Shown: positions 17,482-28,871, counted from the first letter of the stretch. The stretch: 64,000 bases of DNA from Desulfovirgula sp. (GCA_020725525.1 DYEX01000061.1:48659-112658), one strand, 5' to 3'. Translations and numbers: made by a program. The notes: a model not told the origin generated them from the letters alone.

Positions 17482-17510
17482 TTGACGCTGCCCGGTTTTT
17501 CTTTTATTAT
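17482..17510 (+). promoter_or_regulatory. Promoter of hpt
   Basis: TTGACG (17482-17487) and TATTAT (17505-17510) are 17 bp apart, 65 bp before the hpt start. Each box differs from consensus at one base. Confidence 0.7.
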
Positions 17511-17575
17511 AAATTAAAGGCTTTAAATAACGCGGCGTTGCTGCTGCATTTTTTGTTTTCAGGAGTGGTGTTTCT

Positions 17576-18139
<564 letters not shown>

Positions 18140-18175
18140 TTTATAAGGCAGGAAAGCCGGGAGGTTATCCGCACT

Positions 18176-19720
18176 ATGTCCATCCAAGATCAGCAGGAAA
18201 TGGTCATCGTCCTGGACTTCGGGGGCCAGTACAGCCACCTCATCGCCCGCCGCATCCGGGAATTAAAAGTTTTCTGTGAAATGCTGCCCTACAACACGCC
18301 CCTTGATGAAATCAAAGGACATCATCCCCGGGGCATCGTTTTTTCCGGCGGGCCGGCCAGCGTCTACCAGCCCGGAGCACCCACCGTTGACCCGGCCATA
18401 TATGAACTGGGCATTCCCATCCTGGGTATTTGCTACGGCATGCAGTTAATGACCAGGCAGCTGGGGGGGGTGGTTACCCGGGCCGAACATCACGAGTACG
18501 GCAAAACGGCCCTGGAAATACTGGATACCCATGACCTTTTCTGCGGCTTTGAGCCCATTGAACAATGCTGGATGAGCCACGGCGACCGGGTGGAGGCCCC
18601 ACCCCCGGGGTTTGAAATCATCGCCCGCACGGAACTGGCTCCCGTGGCCGCCATGGCCAACCGGGAGCGCAGGCTTTATGCCGTGCAGTTCCACCCGGAA
18701 GTGATACATACCCCGAAGGGCCAGGACATCCTGCGCCATTTCCTATACGATGTCTGCGGGTGCCAGGGCCGCTGGACCATGGGCTCCTTTATTGAAGAAT
18801 CGGTCAGGGAAATCCGCGCCCGGGTGGGGGACAGGCGCGCCCTCTGTGCCATCAGCGGCGGCGTGGATTCCTCGGTGGCCGCCGTGCTGGTCCACCGGGC
18901 CATCGGCGACCGGTTGACCTGCATTTTTGTGGACCACGGCCTGTTGCGCCGGGGCGAGGCCGGGCAGGTGGTCAGGGTCATCCGGGAGCAGTTTCGTATC
19001 CCGCTGATCCATGTGGACGCCGGCCGGCGGTTCTTAAGCCGTCTGGCGGGGGTAACCGACCCGGAGCAAAAGCGCAAAATTATCGGGGAGGAATTCATCC
19101 GGGTCTTTGAAGAGGAGGCCGCCAGGCTGGGACAGGTGGACTTCCTGGTGCAGGGAACCCTTTACCCCGACGTGGTGGAAAGCGGTACGGCCACGGCGGC
19201 GGTAATCAAGTCCCACCACAACGTGGGCGGCCTGCCCGAGGACATGCAACTGGAACTAATCGAACCCCTGCGCTGGCTTTTCAAGGACGAGGTGCGGGAA
19301 CTGGGCAAAGAGCTGGGCCTGCCGGAAGAGGTGCTCTGGCGCCAGCCCTTCCCCGGACCGGGGCTGGCCGTGCGCATCCTGGGGGAAGTGACCCCGGAAA
19401 AACTGGAAATCGTGCGCCACGCCGATGCCATTGTCACCGAGGAAATCCGCCGGGCCGGCCTGCACCGGCAAATCTGGCAGTATTTCGCCGTGCTTCCGGA
19501 CCTGCGGAGCGTGGGAGTGATGGGTGACGGGCGGACCTACGCCTATACCGTGGCCGTGCGGGCGGTGCACAGCCACGACGGCATGACGGCGGACTGGGTA
19601 CGCCTGCCCTACGAAGTCCTGGAACGCATATCCAGCCGTATTGTCAACGAAGTGGCGGGCGTAAACCGGGTGGTCTACGACATCACCTCCAAACCGCCGG
19701 CCACCATCGAATGGGAGTGA
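18176..19720 (+). CDS. guaA: GMP synthase (glutamine-hydrolysing)
   Basis: It turns XMP, glutamine and ATP into GMP. The 514 residues hold three parts in order. First is a class I glutamine amidotransferase with its nucleophile cysteine in GICYGMQLM and the His-Glu pair in VQFHPEV. Next is the ATP pyrophosphatase domain with the P-loop [13 protein letters not shown] near residue 220. Last is the C-terminal dimerisation domain ending in the family's [17 protein letters not shown]. All catalytic motifs are intact. The ribosome site GGGAGG sits before ATG 18176. It lies between hpt and the riboswitch-controlled purine permease. Confidence 0.96.
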   Translation: MSIQDQQEMVIVLDFGGQYSHLIARRIRELKVFCEMLPYNTPLDEIKGHHPRGIVFSGGPASVYQPGAPTVDPAIYELGIPILGICYGMQLMTRQLGGVVTRAEHHEYGKTALEILDTHDLFCGFEPIEQCWMSHGDRVEAPPPGFEIIARTELAPVAAMANRERRLYAVQFHPEVIHTPKGQDILRHFLYDVCGCQGRWTMGSFIEESVREIRARVGDRRALCAISGGVDSSVAAVLVHRAIGDRLTCIFVDHGLLRRGEAGQVVRVIREQFRIPLIHVDAGRRFLSRLAGVTDPEQKRKIIGEEFIRVFEEEAARLGQVDFLVQGTLYPDVVESGTATAAVIKSHHNVGGLPEDMQLELIEPLRWLFKDEVRELGKELGLPEEVLWRQPFPGPGLAVRILGEVTPEKLEIVRHADAIVTEEIRRAGLHRQIWQYFAVLPDLRSVGVMGDGRTYAYTVAVRAVHSHDGMTADWVRLPYEVLERISSRIVNEVAGVNRVVYDITSKPPATIEWE

Positions 19721-19728
19721 AATGGTTA

Positions 19729-19758
19729 TTGACAAGCCCGTTCCCGCCTTGCTAAGAT
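19729..19758 (+). promoter_or_regulatory. Promoter of the purine permease-pur operon
   Basis: A perfect TTGACA (19729-19734) is followed after 18 bp by TAAGAT (19753-19758). It begins 9 bp after the guaA stop and just before the riboswitch, as expected for the leader. Confidence 0.6.
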
Positions 19759-19784
19759 ACACTTGTAGGGATAGCGATTTTTCC

Positions 19785-19968
19785 CGATTTCAAGATAAAT
19801 ACTTTCGAGAAAGTGTACCTAGGGTTCCACACCCGGTTTTCAGGGTGGTTCGGTCCGAGCGGTACAGGCCCGGAAAAGCAATTTTCCGGGTTACACCTGC
19901 AGGGAGAAAAGCCCAGGCGGTAGGTTTCTCACATTTAACGGAAACCTGCCTGCCTGGGCTGTTTGTTT
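19785..19968 (+). promoter_or_regulatory. ykkC-type riboswitch (probable PRPP subtype) with terminator
   Basis: This leader RNA carries the ykkC-class core: GAAAGTGTACCTAGGGTTCC, then GGTCCGAGCGGTACAGG, then GGGAGAAAAGCCC. The last element runs into an intrinsic terminator hairpin, 19911-19928 pairing with 19941-19959, followed by TGTTTGTTT. Because AAAAGCCC belongs to the aptamer and its GCCC starts the terminator stem, ligand binding should block termination and turn genes on. The class includes guanidine, ppGpp, PRPP and ADP subtypes. The purine transport and synthesis genes downstream point to PRPP, since known PRPP sensors activate pur genes. The subtype is an inference from context. Confidence 0.8.
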
Positions 19969-19995
19969 GACCCTTGATTCTGGACGTTATGACAG

Positions 19996-20050
19996 GGATG
20001 CGGTGCTGTCAGCGCGAAGCACTGGAGTGAGCGAGGACAGCACCGCATCC
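19996..20050 (+). repeat. 15-bp perfect inverted repeat before the permease
   Basis: GGATGCGGTGCTGTC (19996-20010) pairs perfectly with 20036-20050 around a 25-nt loop, ending about 5 nt before the AAGGAGG ribosome site of the permease. There is no T-run, so it is not a normal terminator. It could mask or expose the ribosome site, or be an inserted small repeat. Confidence 0.7.
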
Positions 20051-20073
20051 AACAAGGAGGAGGAGGGTAAAAA

Positions 20074-21450
20074 TTGCTGGAAAAACTTTTTCAACTGCGC
20101 AGGTACCAAACCAGTGCGCGCACGGAAGTCATTGCAGGACTGACCACCTTTATGACCATGGCCTACATCCTGTTCCTCAACCCCAACATCCTGGCCGCTA
20201 CCGGCATGGACAAAAACGCCGTCTTTTTTGCCACTGCCGTTAGCGCGGGCCTGGTCACCATCGCCATGGGCCTTCTGGTCAACTACCCCATTGCCCTGGC
20301 TCCTGGTATGGGCCTGAATGCCTATTTTGCCGCCGTGGCCGCCCAGCACGTGGGCATGCCCTGGCAGGTGGCCCTGGGTGCGGTATTCATCTCCGGTATC
20401 TTATTTATTCTCCTCACCGTCACCCGGATCCGTCAGCTGCTGGTGGTGGCCGTGCCCAACTCCATCAAACGGGCCATTATTGTCGGTATCGGTCTTTTCA
20501 TCACCATGCTGGGCCTGAAAATGGCCGAATTCATGGTCATCAAAGCGGGCCCGGTGATTCCGCCCACCATGGAGGCACTCTCCCAACCCGGCGGCATTGC
20601 CACCCTGCGTTTCTTTGAGTGGAACATTTTCCTGGGCAATTTTGCCAACCCGACCACCCTGCTGGCTCTGACCGGCCTGGTCATTTCAGCCCTGTTGATG
20701 GCCAGAAGGATCAAGGGGGCCCTGCTGCTGGGCATTATCCTCACCACTCTCATTGGCATCCCCCTGGGCGTCACCCAGATACCGCCCAACTTCCAGCCCT
20801 TTGCCCTGCCCGATTTTTCCCGGCTGGCGGTGGGCAAGCTAGATCTGGCCGGGGCCCTGCACATGGGCCTCTGGACGGTAATCTTCACCTTTACCTTTGT
20901 GGAGCTCTTTGATACCTTCGGCACCCTGGTGGGTACTGCCGGCAAGGCGGGGCTTCTGGACGAAAACGGCCAGTCTCCCCGCCTGGGCCGGGCCATGCTG
21001 GTAGATGCCTGCGGGGTGGCCTTTGGCGCCCTGATGGGCACCAGCACCGTCACCGCCTACATTGAAAGTGCCGCCGGTATTTCCGAAGGTGGTCGTACCG
21101 GCCTCACGGCCGTAACCACAGGGGTTTTGTTCCTCCTGGCATTGATTCTGGCACCTATTGCCGGCTTGATTCCGGGAGCGGCCACCGCCCCGGCGCTGAT
21201 CATCGTCGGCCTGCTCATGGCCCAGGCCATTAAAGGTATTGATTTCGAGGACTTTACCGAAGGTATGCCGGCCTTCTTAACCATAGTTTTGATGCCTTTT
21301 ACCGGCAGCATCGCCAACGGCATTGCCGCCGGGATCATCTTTTACACCCTGCTCAAGTTAATCAGCGGCCGGGCCCGGGAAGTACACTGGCTGATGTGGA
21401 TCCTGACCGTTCTGGTACTGGCCCGCTACCTGTTCCTGGCGGAACACTAA
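20074..21450 (+). CDS. NCS2-family purine (guanine/hypoxanthine) permease
   Basis: A 458-aa inner-membrane proton symporter of the AzgA/PbuG branch of NCS2. The family opening LARTEVIAG-like segment (SARTEVIAGLTTFMTMAYIL) is present. So are TFVELFDTFGTLVG, with the substrate-site glutamate, and the second conserved region GTSTVTAYIESAAGISEGGRTG. About 12-14 hydrophobic segments are visible. It is the first gene under the ykkC-type riboswitch, with TTG 20074 after AAGGAGGAGGAGG. It brings in purine bases for the salvage enzyme Hpt encoded upstream. The substrate (guanine, hypoxanthine or adenine) is inferred from the branch, not proven. Confidence 0.88.
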   Translation: MLEKLFQLRRYQTSARTEVIAGLTTFMTMAYILFLNPNILAATGMDKNAVFFATAVSAGLVTIAMGLLVNYPIALAPGMGLNAYFAAVAAQHVGMPWQVALGAVFISGILFILLTVTRIRQLLVVAVPNSIKRAIIVGIGLFITMLGLKMAEFMVIKAGPVIPPTMEALSQPGGIATLRFFEWNIFLGNFANPTTLLALTGLVISALLMARRIKGALLLGIILTTLIGIPLGVTQIPPNFQPFALPDFSRLAVGKLDLAGALHMGLWTVIFTFTFVELFDTFGTLVGTAGKAGLLDENGQSPRLGRAMLVDACGVAFGALMGTSTVTAYIESAAGISEGGRTGLTAVTTGVLFLLALILAPIAGLIPGAATAPALIIVGLLMAQAIKGIDFEDFTEGMPAFLTIVLMPFTGSIANGIAAGIIFYTLLKLISGRAREVHWLMWILTVLVLARYLFLAEH

Positions 21451-21547
21451 AAGCCCGGAGCGTCTTTCGCAAGGAAGGGTGACTGCCGTCCGGGAGGCCA
21501 GGCGATAATAATTAAATAACGATAATAATTTAAAAAGAGGTGAAACC

Positions 21548-22081
21548 ATGTCCAGACCGCTGGTTGGCATTGTCATGGGCAGCGACTCGGATCTGTCCGT
21601 AATGAAAGAGGCCGTGGATATGCTGGAGAAATTCGGCCTGCCCTACGAGGTAAGCATTTCCTCCGCCCACCGGGCACCGGAACTGACCGCAGAGTACGCC
21701 CGGTCGGCGGTGGAACGGGGGCTGGCGGTAATCATCGCCGCTGCCGGGGTAGCCGCCCACCTGCCGGGGGTCATTGCCGCCCAAACCCCCCTGCCCGTTA
21801 TCGGCGTACCCATCAAAAGCGGGCCCTTAAGCGGAGTGGATGCCCTCTACTCCATTGTCCAGATGCCCCCGGGCATTCCCGTGGCCACTGTAGCCATTAA
21901 CGGTGCCAGAAACGCGGCCATCCTGGCGGCCCAGATCATCGGCGCCACCAACCCGGAAGTGCGGGAAAAGATCCTGCGCTATAAGGAAGAGCTGGCCCGG
22001 GCGGTGGAAGAAAAGGCCCGGCGGCTCCAGGAGCTGGGTGTGGCCGGTTATCTTGAGCAAATGGGAGGAGCCAGGGGATGA
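21548..22081 (+). CDS. purE: N5-carboxyaminoimidazole ribonucleotide mutase
   Basis: It moves the carboxyl group of N5-CAIR to give CAIR in purine synthesis. The 177-aa protein has the class I pattern: [12 protein letters not shown], the substrate loop SSAHRAP with its histidine, and [12 protein letters not shown] and [21 protein letters not shown]. Class I PurE needs PurK to supply N5-CAIR, yet no purK lies in this operon, so it must be elsewhere. The gene starts the pur block, about 100 bp after the permease, with AGAGGTGAAACC before ATG. Its stop overlaps purB by 4 bp (ATGA). Confidence 0.95.
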   Translation: MSRPLVGIVMGSDSDLSVMKEAVDMLEKFGLPYEVSISSAHRAPELTAEYARSAVERGLAVIIAAAGVAAHLPGVIAAQTPLPVIGVPIKSGPLSGVDALYSIVQMPPGIPVATVAINGARNAAILAAQIIGATNPEVREKILRYKEELARAVEEKARRLQELGVAGYLEQMGGARG

Positions 22082-23370
22082 TCGAGCGTTACACCCTGCC
22101 GGAAATGAAGGCCATCTGGTCCCAGGAGAACAAGTTCCGCAGGTGGCTGGAGGTGGAAATTTACGCCTGCGAGGCCATGGCCGAAATGGGACTCATTCCG
22201 GAAGAGGCCTTCAGGCAGATCAGGGAAAAGGCGGACTTCAACGTACGGCGCATTGAAGAAATCGAGGCACAGGTCAACCATGACGTGATTGCCTTTCTCA
22301 CCTGTGTTGGGGAATATGTGGGTGATGCGGCCAGGTACATCCACATGGGCCTCACCTCCTCCGACGTGCTGGATACAGCTCTGGCCGTGCTGATGAGGGA
22401 GGCCGGCCAGCAAATTTTAAGGCGCCTGGAGGAGCTGCGGGCAGTGCTTTTGGAGCGGGCCCGGGAGCACCGCTACACCCTGATGATCGGCCGTACCCAC
22501 GGGGTGCATGCCGAACCCATCACCTTCGGTTTGAAAATGCTTCTCTGGGTGGCGGAGACGGAACGGAATATAGATCGGATGAAGCGGGCCATCGATGTCA
22601 TCAGTGTGGGTAAAATTTCCGGTGCGGTGGGTACCTACGCCAACATAGATCCCCGGGTGGAAGCCCATGTCTGCCGCCGCCTGGGCCTGCGCCCGGCCCG
22701 GATTTCCACCCAGGTGCTGCAGCGGGACCGCCACGCCGAGTTTATGACCACCCTGGCCGTCATCGGCAGCTCTCTGGATAAGTTTGCCACTGAAATCCGC
22801 AACCTGCAGCGCACCGACATTCTCGAGGTGGAAGAACACTTTGCCAGAGGGCAAAAGGGTTCCTCGGCCATGCCCCACAAGCGCAACCCCATAACCGCCG
22901 AGCGCATCAGCGGCCTGGCCCGGATCCTGCGGGGCAATGCCCTGGCAGCCCTGGAAAACGTGGCCCTCTGGCACGAACGGGATATATCCCATTCCTCGGT
23001 GGAGCGGGTGATCATCCCGGACAGCACCATCACCCTGGATTACATGCTCCACAAGATGACGGCCATCATGAAAAATCTCCTGGTTTACCCGGAAAACATG
23101 CGCAAAAACCTGGAGCGCACCCACGGGCTGCTCTTTTCCCAGCGGGTGCTCCTGGCCCTGGTGGAGAAGGGCCTGTCCCGGGAGCGGGCCTACGAGCTGG
23201 TACAGCGCAATGCCATGCGCTCCTGGCGGGAGGGCATGGATTTTCAAATGCTGTTAAAGGAAGATGCGGACATTACCTCCGTTCTCTCCCCTCAGGAAAT
23301 TGAATCCCTCTTTAACTACGACTATCACCTGCGCCATGTTGACGACATATACCATCGTTTCGGTCTCTAA
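22078..23370 (+). CDS. purB: Adenylosuccinate lyase
   Basis: It performs two steps: splitting SAICAR to AICAR, and adenylosuccinate to AMP, releasing fumarate each time. The 430-aa protein belongs to the fumarase/aspartase superfamily. The signature [11 protein letters not shown] with the catalytic serine loop is near residue 260. The catalytic histidine regions [14 protein letters not shown] and [10 protein letters not shown] are present. It overlaps purE by 4 bp and is followed after 25 bp by purC, showing tight operon structure. Length and motifs are those of the bacterial short form. Confidence 0.96.
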   Translation: MIERYTLPEMKAIWSQENKFRRWLEVEIYACEAMAEMGLIPEEAFRQIREKADFNVRRIEEIEAQVNHDVIAFLTCVGEYVGDAARYIHMGLTSSDVLDTALAVLMREAGQQILRRLEELRAVLLERAREHRYTLMIGRTHGVHAEPITFGLKMLLWVAETERNIDRMKRAIDVISVGKISGAVGTYANIDPRVEAHVCRRLGLRPARISTQVLQRDRHAEFMTTLAVIGSSLDKFATEIRNLQRTDILEVEEHFARGQKGSSAMPHKRNPITAERISGLARILRGNALAALENVALWHERDISHSSVERVIIPDSTITLDYMLHKMTAIMKNLLVYPENMRKNLERTHGLLFSQRVLLALVEKGLSRERAYELVQRNAMRSWREGMDFQMLLKEDADITSVLSPQEIESLFNYDYHLRHVDDIYHRFGL

Positions 23371-23395
23371 ATTCTGCCAGAAGGAGAGGATTAAC

Positions 23396-24100
23396 TTGCA
23401 AAAGGGAGAAATGCTCTACGAAGGAAAGGCCAAGCGGATCTACCGTACCGGCGATCCCGGTGTGTACCTGGTGGAATACAAGGACGACGCCACCGCCTTT
23501 AACGGCTTAAAAAAGGGAACCATTTCCGGCAAAGGTGAATTAAACAACCGGATCTCCACCCATTTCTTCCGCCTTTTGGAACACAGGGGCATTGCCACCC
23601 ACTTTTTGGAGCAGGTGGGCGACCGGGAGATGCTGGTCCGGGCGCTGGAGATCATCCCGGTGGAAGTGGTGGTGCGCAATATTGCCGCCGGCAGCCTGGC
23701 CAAACGCCTCGGCTTGCCCGAAGGTACCGATCTGTCCCGCCCGGTGGTGGAGTATTACTATAAAAGCGATGAACTGGGAGATCCCCTGATTAACGACGAC
23801 CACATCGCCGCCCTGGGCCTGGCCAGTGCGGAGGAAATGAACGTTATAAGAAAGACGGCCCTGGTAGTAAACGACATCCTGCGGGAATACCTGACCGGGC
23901 GCAATTTACTGCTCGTGGATTTCAAGCTGGAATTCGGCCGGTGTGGCGGTGACATCCTGCTGGGGGATGAGATTTCTCCCGACACCTGCCGTTTCTGGGA
24001 TGCACAAACGAAAGAAAAACTGGACAAGGATCGCTTCCGCCGGGACCTGGGCGGCGTGGAGGAGGCCTACCAGGAGGTCTGGCGTCGACTGGCCGGTTAA
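23396..24100 (+). CDS. purC: SAICAR synthetase
   Basis: It joins aspartate to CAIR with ATP, giving SAICAR. The 234-aa protein opens with [11 protein letters not shown] after five residues and includes the motifs [20 protein letters not shown] and [10 protein letters not shown] with the metal-binding glutamate. [18 protein letters not shown] residues ([19 protein letters not shown]) complete the ATP-grasp-like fold. TTG 23396 is chosen because AAGGAGAGGA lies 5 nt upstream. The ATG six codons on (23411) has a GGGAGAA nearby but would clip the usual short lead. In Bacillus purS, purQ and purL come next; here purF follows directly. Confidence 0.95.
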   Translation: MQKGEMLYEGKAKRIYRTGDPGVYLVEYKDDATAFNGLKKGTISGKGELNNRISTHFFRLLEHRGIATHFLEQVGDREMLVRALEIIPVEVVVRNIAAGSLAKRLGLPEGTDLSRPVVEYYYKSDELGDPLINDDHIAALGLASAEEMNVIRKTALVVNDILREYLTGRNLLLVDFKLEFGRCGGDILLGDEISPDTCRFWDAQTKEKLDKDRFRRDLGGVEEAYQEVWRRLAG

Positions 24101-24123
24101 CCGGAAAAGAAGGGGGGAGAACG

Positions 24124-25545
24124 GTGGAATCCGCAAACGACTGGCTGACGGATAAACCAAAGGAAGAGTGCGGCGTCTTCGGCATTTACGCCCCCGGGAA
24201 GGACGTGGCCCGGCTCACCTATTACGGCCTGTATGCCCTGCAGCACCGGGGACAGGAAAGCGCCGGCATTGCCGTGGGTGACGGGAAGCAGGTACGGTTG
24301 TATAAGGCCATGGGTCTTGTGCCCGAGGTTTTCCACCAGCGGGAACTGGATGAACTGCAGGGCCATGTGGCCATCGGCCATGTACGTTATTCCACCACCG
24401 GGGCCAGCTCCCCCATTAATGCCCAGCCCCTCGTCTTCCGTTATGCCGGCGGTATGCTGGGCCTGGCCCATAACGGCAACCTGACCAACGTCACCGAATT
24501 AAGGGCCAGGCTGGCCTCCACGGGTTCCGTTTTTCAGTCCTCTACCGACAGTGAGGTAATTGTCAACCTGATTGCCCGCTACGGCCAGACCAGCCTGGTC
24601 GATGCGGTAATGAAATGCATGATTGACCTGAAAGGGGCCTATTCCCTGGTCATCCTTACCGAAAAGAGCCTGCTGGCCGTGCGGGATCCCCACGCCTTTC
24701 GCCCCCTTTGCCTGGGCACCCTCCCTGGCGGTGGTTATGTTGTGGCCTCGGAATCCTGTGCCCTGGACACGGTGGGTGCCCACTGGCTGCGGGATGTGGT
24801 CCCGGGAGAAATCATTATCATCGATGAAAATGGATTAACCAGCCTGCAGGGAATGCTCCCCCGCCGGCGGGCCCACTGCATCTTTGAATATATCTACTTT
24901 GCCCGGGCCGACAGCCTGATGGACGGCTTTAACGTTAACCGGGTGCGCCGGGAAATGGGGCGCCGGCTGGCCCGGGAATACGCAGTGGAGGCCGACCTGG
25001 TCATTCCCGTTCCGGATTCGGGGACGGCCGCCGCCCGGGGTTATGCCGAAGCTTCGGGTATTCCCTTTGAAGAAGGGTTGATGAAAAACCGCTATATTGG
25101 TCGCACCTTCATCCAGCCCAGCCAGGACCAGCGGGATCTGGGGGTGCGCCTGAAGCTCAATCCCATCCGGGAAGTGCTGGCCGGCAAGCGGGTGATCATG
25201 GTGGACGACTCTCTGGTCAGGGGTACCACCAGCAGCAAACTGATCGCCATGTTGCGGGACTGCGGGGTAAAAGAGGTGCACCTGTGCCTCTCTTCCCCGC
25301 CGGTGGTGCACTCCTGCTATTACGGCATTGACACCTCCAACGAGGAGGAACTGGTTGCCGCCCGGATGCCCCTGGAAGAAATTCGTCGCATGATTAATGC
25401 CGATGGATTGTATTATTTGAGCATCGAAGGCTTGCTTTCTGTTTTCGGCGAACATCGCAACGATTTCTGCACCGCCTGCTTTACCGGGGACTACCCGGTA
25501 GCCTTACCGCAACCTGAAAAATCGGGAAAATTCAGTCTGGAATAA
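24124..25545 (+). CDS. purF: Amidophosphoribosyltransferase
   Basis: The committed step of purine synthesis: PRPP plus glutamine gives phosphoribosylamine. The 473-aa protein is the Bacillus-type enzyme with a short propeptide; the nucleophile is Cys16 in ECGVFGIYA, freed by self-cleavage after residue 15. The N-terminal glutamine amidotransferase has GQESAGIAV and the C-terminal half has the PRPP loop VIMVDDSLVRGTTSSKL. Cysteines of the oxygen-sensitive 4Fe-4S cluster are visible, including DFCTACFTG near the end. GTG start after AAGGGGGGAGAACG. A PRPP-sensing leader upstream of the operon would match this enzyme's PRPP use. Confidence 0.96.
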   Translation: MESANDWLTDKPKEECGVFGIYAPGKDVARLTYYGLYALQHRGQESAGIAVGDGKQVRLYKAMGLVPEVFHQRELDELQGHVAIGHVRYSTTGASSPINAQPLVFRYAGGMLGLAHNGNLTNVTELRARLASTGSVFQSSTDSEVIVNLIARYGQTSLVDAVMKCMIDLKGAYSLVILTEKSLLAVRDPHAFRPLCLGTLPGGGYVVASESCALDTVGAHWLRDVVPGEIIIIDENGLTSLQGMLPRRRAHCIFEYIYFARADSLMDGFNVNRVRREMGRRLAREYAVEADLVIPVPDSGTAAARGYAEASGIPFEEGLMKNRYIGRTFIQPSQDQRDLGVRLKLNPIREVLAGKRVIMVDDSLVRGTTSSKLIAMLRDCGVKEVHLCLSSPPVVHSCYYGIDTSNEEELVAARMPLEEIRRMINADGLYYLSIEGLLSVFGEHRNDFCTACFTGDYPVALPQPEKSGKFSLE

Positions 25546-25628
25546 CTGGATAGGCGAACGGGGCGAACGGGTGTAAACGGCAACAGGCAGGTATTATATA
25601 GCAGCCTCAGGAGTAGGGGGAAGAGAGC

Positions 25629-26672
25629 GTGACCCTGGAAAAGAAGGGCCTTACCTATGCCGATGCGGGAGTGGATATAGCCGCCGGCAATCGGGCGGTG
25701 GAGCTGATCAAAGATACCGTGCGCAGCACCTTTCGCCCGGAGGTGCTTATGGAAATCGGGGGATTCGGGGGGCTCTTCGCCCTGGATACCGCCCGCTACC
25801 GCCAGCCTGTGCTGGTATCCGGCACCGACGGTGTGGGCACCAAGTTGAAAATAGCCATGCTCATGGACCGCCATCACACCATCGGCATAGATGCTGTGGC
25901 CATGTGCGTGAACGACATCCTGGTCCAGGGAGCCGAACCCCTCTTTTTCCTGGACTATCTGGCCGTGGGTAAGCTGGTACCGGAAAAAGTGGCGGCCATT
26001 GTGTCCGGGGTGGCCGCGGGGTGCCGGCAGGCGGGCTGTGCCCTGATCGGGGGGGAGACGGCGGAGATGCCCGGCTTTTACGGGCCTGAAGAGTACGACC
26101 TGGCGGGTTTTGTGGTAGGCGTGGTGGAAAGGGAACGAATTATCGACGGCTCCGCCATTCGCCCCGGCGACCGGCTGATCGGCCTGCCTTCTTCCGGCCT
26201 GCACAGCAACGGCTATTCCCTGGCCCGGCGGGTGCTGCTGGAGGTGGCCGGATACGGGGTGGACACCTACCAGGAGGACCTGGGGCGTACCGTGGGCGAG
26301 GAAATGCTGGAACCCACCCGCATCTACGTCCGCACGGTACTGCCCCTGCTGGAACAATTCGACATCCGGGGGATGGCCCACATCACCGGCGGCGGCTTAA
26401 CGGAGAACATACCCCGCATTTTACCCCCGGGTACGGCCGCGGTTGTAGAACGCAGGTCCTGGCCCGTGCCTCCGGTTTTCTCCCTCATCCAGTCCATCGG
26501 CCGGGTGGCGGTGGAAGAGATGTTCCGTACCTTTAATATGGGTCTGGGACTGGTAATGGTGGTCCCGGCGGAACAAACCGATGCCCTCTTAACACACCTG
26601 TCCCAGCTGGGCGAAAAAGCCTACCTTGTGGGCGAAATAGCCGGAGGCGAGCGGGAAGTAAAGTACGTTTGA
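25629..26672 (+). CDS. purM: Phosphoribosylformylglycinamidine cyclo-ligase (AIR synthetase)
   Basis: It closes the imidazole ring of FGAM with ATP to give AIR. The 347-aa protein shows the PurM/AIRS fold motifs: [14 protein letters not shown] near residue 58, [20 protein letters not shown], and the ATP-side [11 protein letters not shown]. It ends with [17 protein letters not shown], typical of the family. GTG 25629 follows AGGGGGAAGAGAGC. Note that the FGAM-forming enzyme (PurSQL) is not encoded in this window. The gene sits between purF and purN, as in Bacillus. Confidence 0.95.
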   Translation: MTLEKKGLTYADAGVDIAAGNRAVELIKDTVRSTFRPEVLMEIGGFGGLFALDTARYRQPVLVSGTDGVGTKLKIAMLMDRHHTIGIDAVAMCVNDILVQGAEPLFFLDYLAVGKLVPEKVAAIVSGVAAGCRQAGCALIGGETAEMPGFYGPEEYDLAGFVVGVVERERIIDGSAIRPGDRLIGLPSSGLHSNGYSLARRVLLEVAGYGVDTYQEDLGRTVGEEMLEPTRIYVRTVLPLLEQFDIRGMAHITGGGLTENIPRILPPGTAAVVERRSWPVPPVFSLIQSIGRVAVEEMFRTFNMGLGLVMVVPAEQTDALLTHLSQLGEKAYLVGEIAGGEREVKYV

Positions 26673-26688
26673 GTCGGGGGGAGGATAT

Positions 26689-27303
26689 ATGAAAAAACTG
26701 CGTTTGGGAGTCCTGGCCTCGGGAAGGGGCTCCAACTTGCAGGCCATCATGGATGCCATCGATGAGGGGCGCCTGGCGGCAGAGGTGGTGGTGGTGATCA
26801 GTGACAACGGGGAGGCAAAAGCCCTGGAACGGGCCCGCCTCCGCGGTATACCGGCCATTCATATTAACCCGACCCAATTTCCCGACAAACATACGTATGA
26901 GGAAGCCATTGTGAACACCCTAAAACAACACCAGGTTGAACTTGTGTGCCTGGCCGGATACATGCGCCTGGTGGGGAGGGTTATGCTGGAATCTTTCCCT
27001 AACCGCATCATGAACATCCACCCGGCTCTTTTGCCGGCCTTTCCCGGCCTGCACGCCCAGCAGCGCGCCCTGGAATACGGCGTCCGCTACAGCGGCTGCA
27101 CGGTGCACTTTGTGGATGAGGGAATGGACACCGGCCCCATCATTTTACAGGCCGTGGTTCCGGTTTTACCCGACGACACACCCGAAACCCTGGCCGACCG
27201 CATTTTAGAACAGGAGCACCGTATTTACCCCGAAGCCATTGCCCTCTTTGCCGCCAGCCGGCTGGAAATACGGGGCAAACGGGTCTATATTAAGGAAGAG
27301 TAA
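26689..27303 (+). CDS. purN: Phosphoribosylglycinamide formyltransferase
   Basis: It transfers a formyl group from 10-formyl-tetrahydrofolate to GAR. The 204-aa protein opens with [19 protein letters not shown], the phosphate-binding loop, and contains [15 protein letters not shown] with the catalytic asparagine-histidine pair. [16 protein letters not shown] supplies the catalytic aspartate. It lies 16 bp after purM with GGGGGGAGG before ATG 26689, and 13 bp before purH. There is no sign of the formate-using PurT in the window. Confidence 0.95.
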   Translation: MKKLRLGVLASGRGSNLQAIMDAIDEGRLAAEVVVVISDNGEAKALERARLRGIPAIHINPTQFPDKHTYEEAIVNTLKQHQVELVCLAGYMRLVGRVMLESFPNRIMNIHPALLPAFPGLHAQQRALEYGVRYSGCTVHFVDEGMDTGPIILQAVVPVLPDDTPETLADRILEQEHRIYPEAIALFAASRLEIRGKRVYIKEE

Positions 27304-27316
27304 AAGGAGGCTTTAT

Positions 27317-28849
27317 ATGCGTGCCCTGATCAGCGTTTCGGATAAAACTGGACTGGTGGACTTCGCCCGGGGCCTGGTGGAACTGGGGGTAGAGATCGTC
27401 TCCACCGGGGGGACTGCCCGCACCCTGAAAGAAGCCGGCCTGCCCGTTACATATATTTCAGAGGTCACCGGCTTCCCCGAAATTTTGGACGGCCGGGTGA
27501 AAACACTGCACCCCGCCGTCCACGGGGGTATTCTGGCCCTGCGTACCCCGGACCACCTGAATCAGCTGCAAGCGTACCACATCACCCCCATCGATATAGT
27601 GGCGGTTAACCTGTATCCCTTCCGGGAAACCATTGCCCGCCCGGGTGTAACCCTGGAAGAAGCCATTGAAAACATTGATATTGGAGGCCCGGCCATGGTG
27701 CGGGCGGCGGCGAAAAACCACCGTTACGTGCTGGTAGTGGTGAACCCGGCCCGCTACCCCCAGGTGCTTAAAGCCCTCGCGGAAGGAAAAGTTAGCGATG
27801 ATTTGCGCCTGGAACTGGCCCGGGAGGCCTTTGCCCATACCGCCGCCTATGACACCGCCATTGCCGCCTACCTGCAGAAACAGATCCAGGGGGATGAACC
27901 TTTCCCGCCGGCCTGGCACATTTCCGTTGAACTGGCCCAACCCCTGCGCTACGGGGAGAACCCCCACCAGCGGGCCGCTTTTTACCGGGACCCAACCGTT
28001 ACCGGCCCCTGTGTGGGCAACGCCGTGCAGCTGGCCGGTAAAGAGCTTTCTTTTAATAATATTCTTGACTTAAATGCCGCCCTGGAGCTGGTGCGGGAGT
28101 TTATCGATCCCTCGGTGGTGATCATCAAACACAATAATCCCTGTGGGGCGGCCAGTGCCGGCGACCTGGCCACGGCTTACCGCCTGGCCTACGAAGGTGA
28201 TCCCGTATCGGCTTTTGGCGGCATAGTGGCCTGCAACCGCACCGTGGATAAAGAGACGGCCGGGCAAATGACCGCCATATTCCTGGAAGCAGTAATTGCC
28301 CCCGACTTTACCCCCGAGGCCCTGGAAATCCTGACCCAAAAGGCCAACCTGCGCCTTTTAAAAACCGGCCCCCTGACCGGCCCGTCCAGCGACCGGCTGG
28401 ACATCCGTAAAGTTAACGGTGGGCTCCTCATTCAGGAGGCCGATCTGGAACTAACCCGTCCCGGCGAGGTACGGGTGGTCACGGAAAAACAGCCCACTCA
28501 AGAACAGCTGGCCGAGCTGGCTTTTGCCATGGCCGTGGTCAAGCACGTGAAGTCCAACGCCATTGTGGTCACCAGAAACCGCCAGCTTATCGGCGTAGGG
28601 GCAGGACAGATGAACCGGGTGGGAGCGGCCCGGATTGCCCTGGAGCAGGCCGGTGAAAAGGCCAGGGGCGCGGTTCTGGCTTCCGATGCCTTCTTCCCCT
28701 TCCGGGACACGGTGGACGAAGCGGCTAAAGCCGGTATTGCGGCCATCATCCAGCCCGGGGGATCCTTACGGGATGAAGAATCCATTGCTGCCTGCAATGA
28801 ATACGGCATAGCCATGGTCTTCACCGGCATGCGCCATTTCAAACACTAG
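27317..28849 (+). CDS. purH: Bifunctional AICAR formyltransferase / IMP cyclohydrolase
   Basis: It carries out the last two steps to IMP. The 510-aa protein has the N-terminal IMP cyclohydrolase (MGS-like) domain, with LVSTGGTA-type residues ([17 protein letters not shown]) and [17 protein letters not shown]. The C-terminal AICAR transformylase half has [10 protein letters not shown], with the catalytic lysine and histidine, and [21 protein letters not shown] 27317 follows AAAAGGAGG at ideal spacing; the longer frame upstream overlaps purN and is not used. It leads into purD with a 22-bp gap. Confidence 0.96.
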   Translation: MRALISVSDKTGLVDFARGLVELGVEIVSTGGTARTLKEAGLPVTYISEVTGFPEILDGRVKTLHPAVHGGILALRTPDHLNQLQAYHITPIDIVAVNLYPFRETIARPGVTLEEAIENIDIGGPAMVRAAAKNHRYVLVVVNPARYPQVLKALAEGKVSDDLRLELAREAFAHTAAYDTAIAAYLQKQIQGDEPFPPAWHISVELAQPLRYGENPHQRAAFYRDPTVTGPCVGNAVQLAGKELSFNNILDLNAALELVREFIDPSVVIIKHNNPCGAASAGDLATAYRLAYEGDPVSAFGGIVACNRTVDKETAGQMTAIFLEAVIAPDFTPEALEILTQKANLRLLKTGPLTGPSSDRLDIRKVNGGLLIQEADLELTRPGEVRVVTEKQPTQEQLAELAFAMAVVKHVKSNAIVVTRNRQLIGVGAGQMNRVGAARIALEQAGEKARGAVLASDAFFPFRDTVDEAAKAGIAAIIQPGGSLRDEESIAACNEYGIAMVFTGMRHFKH

Positions 28850-28871
28850 GGTAGCGGGAGGTCAAAATCAG

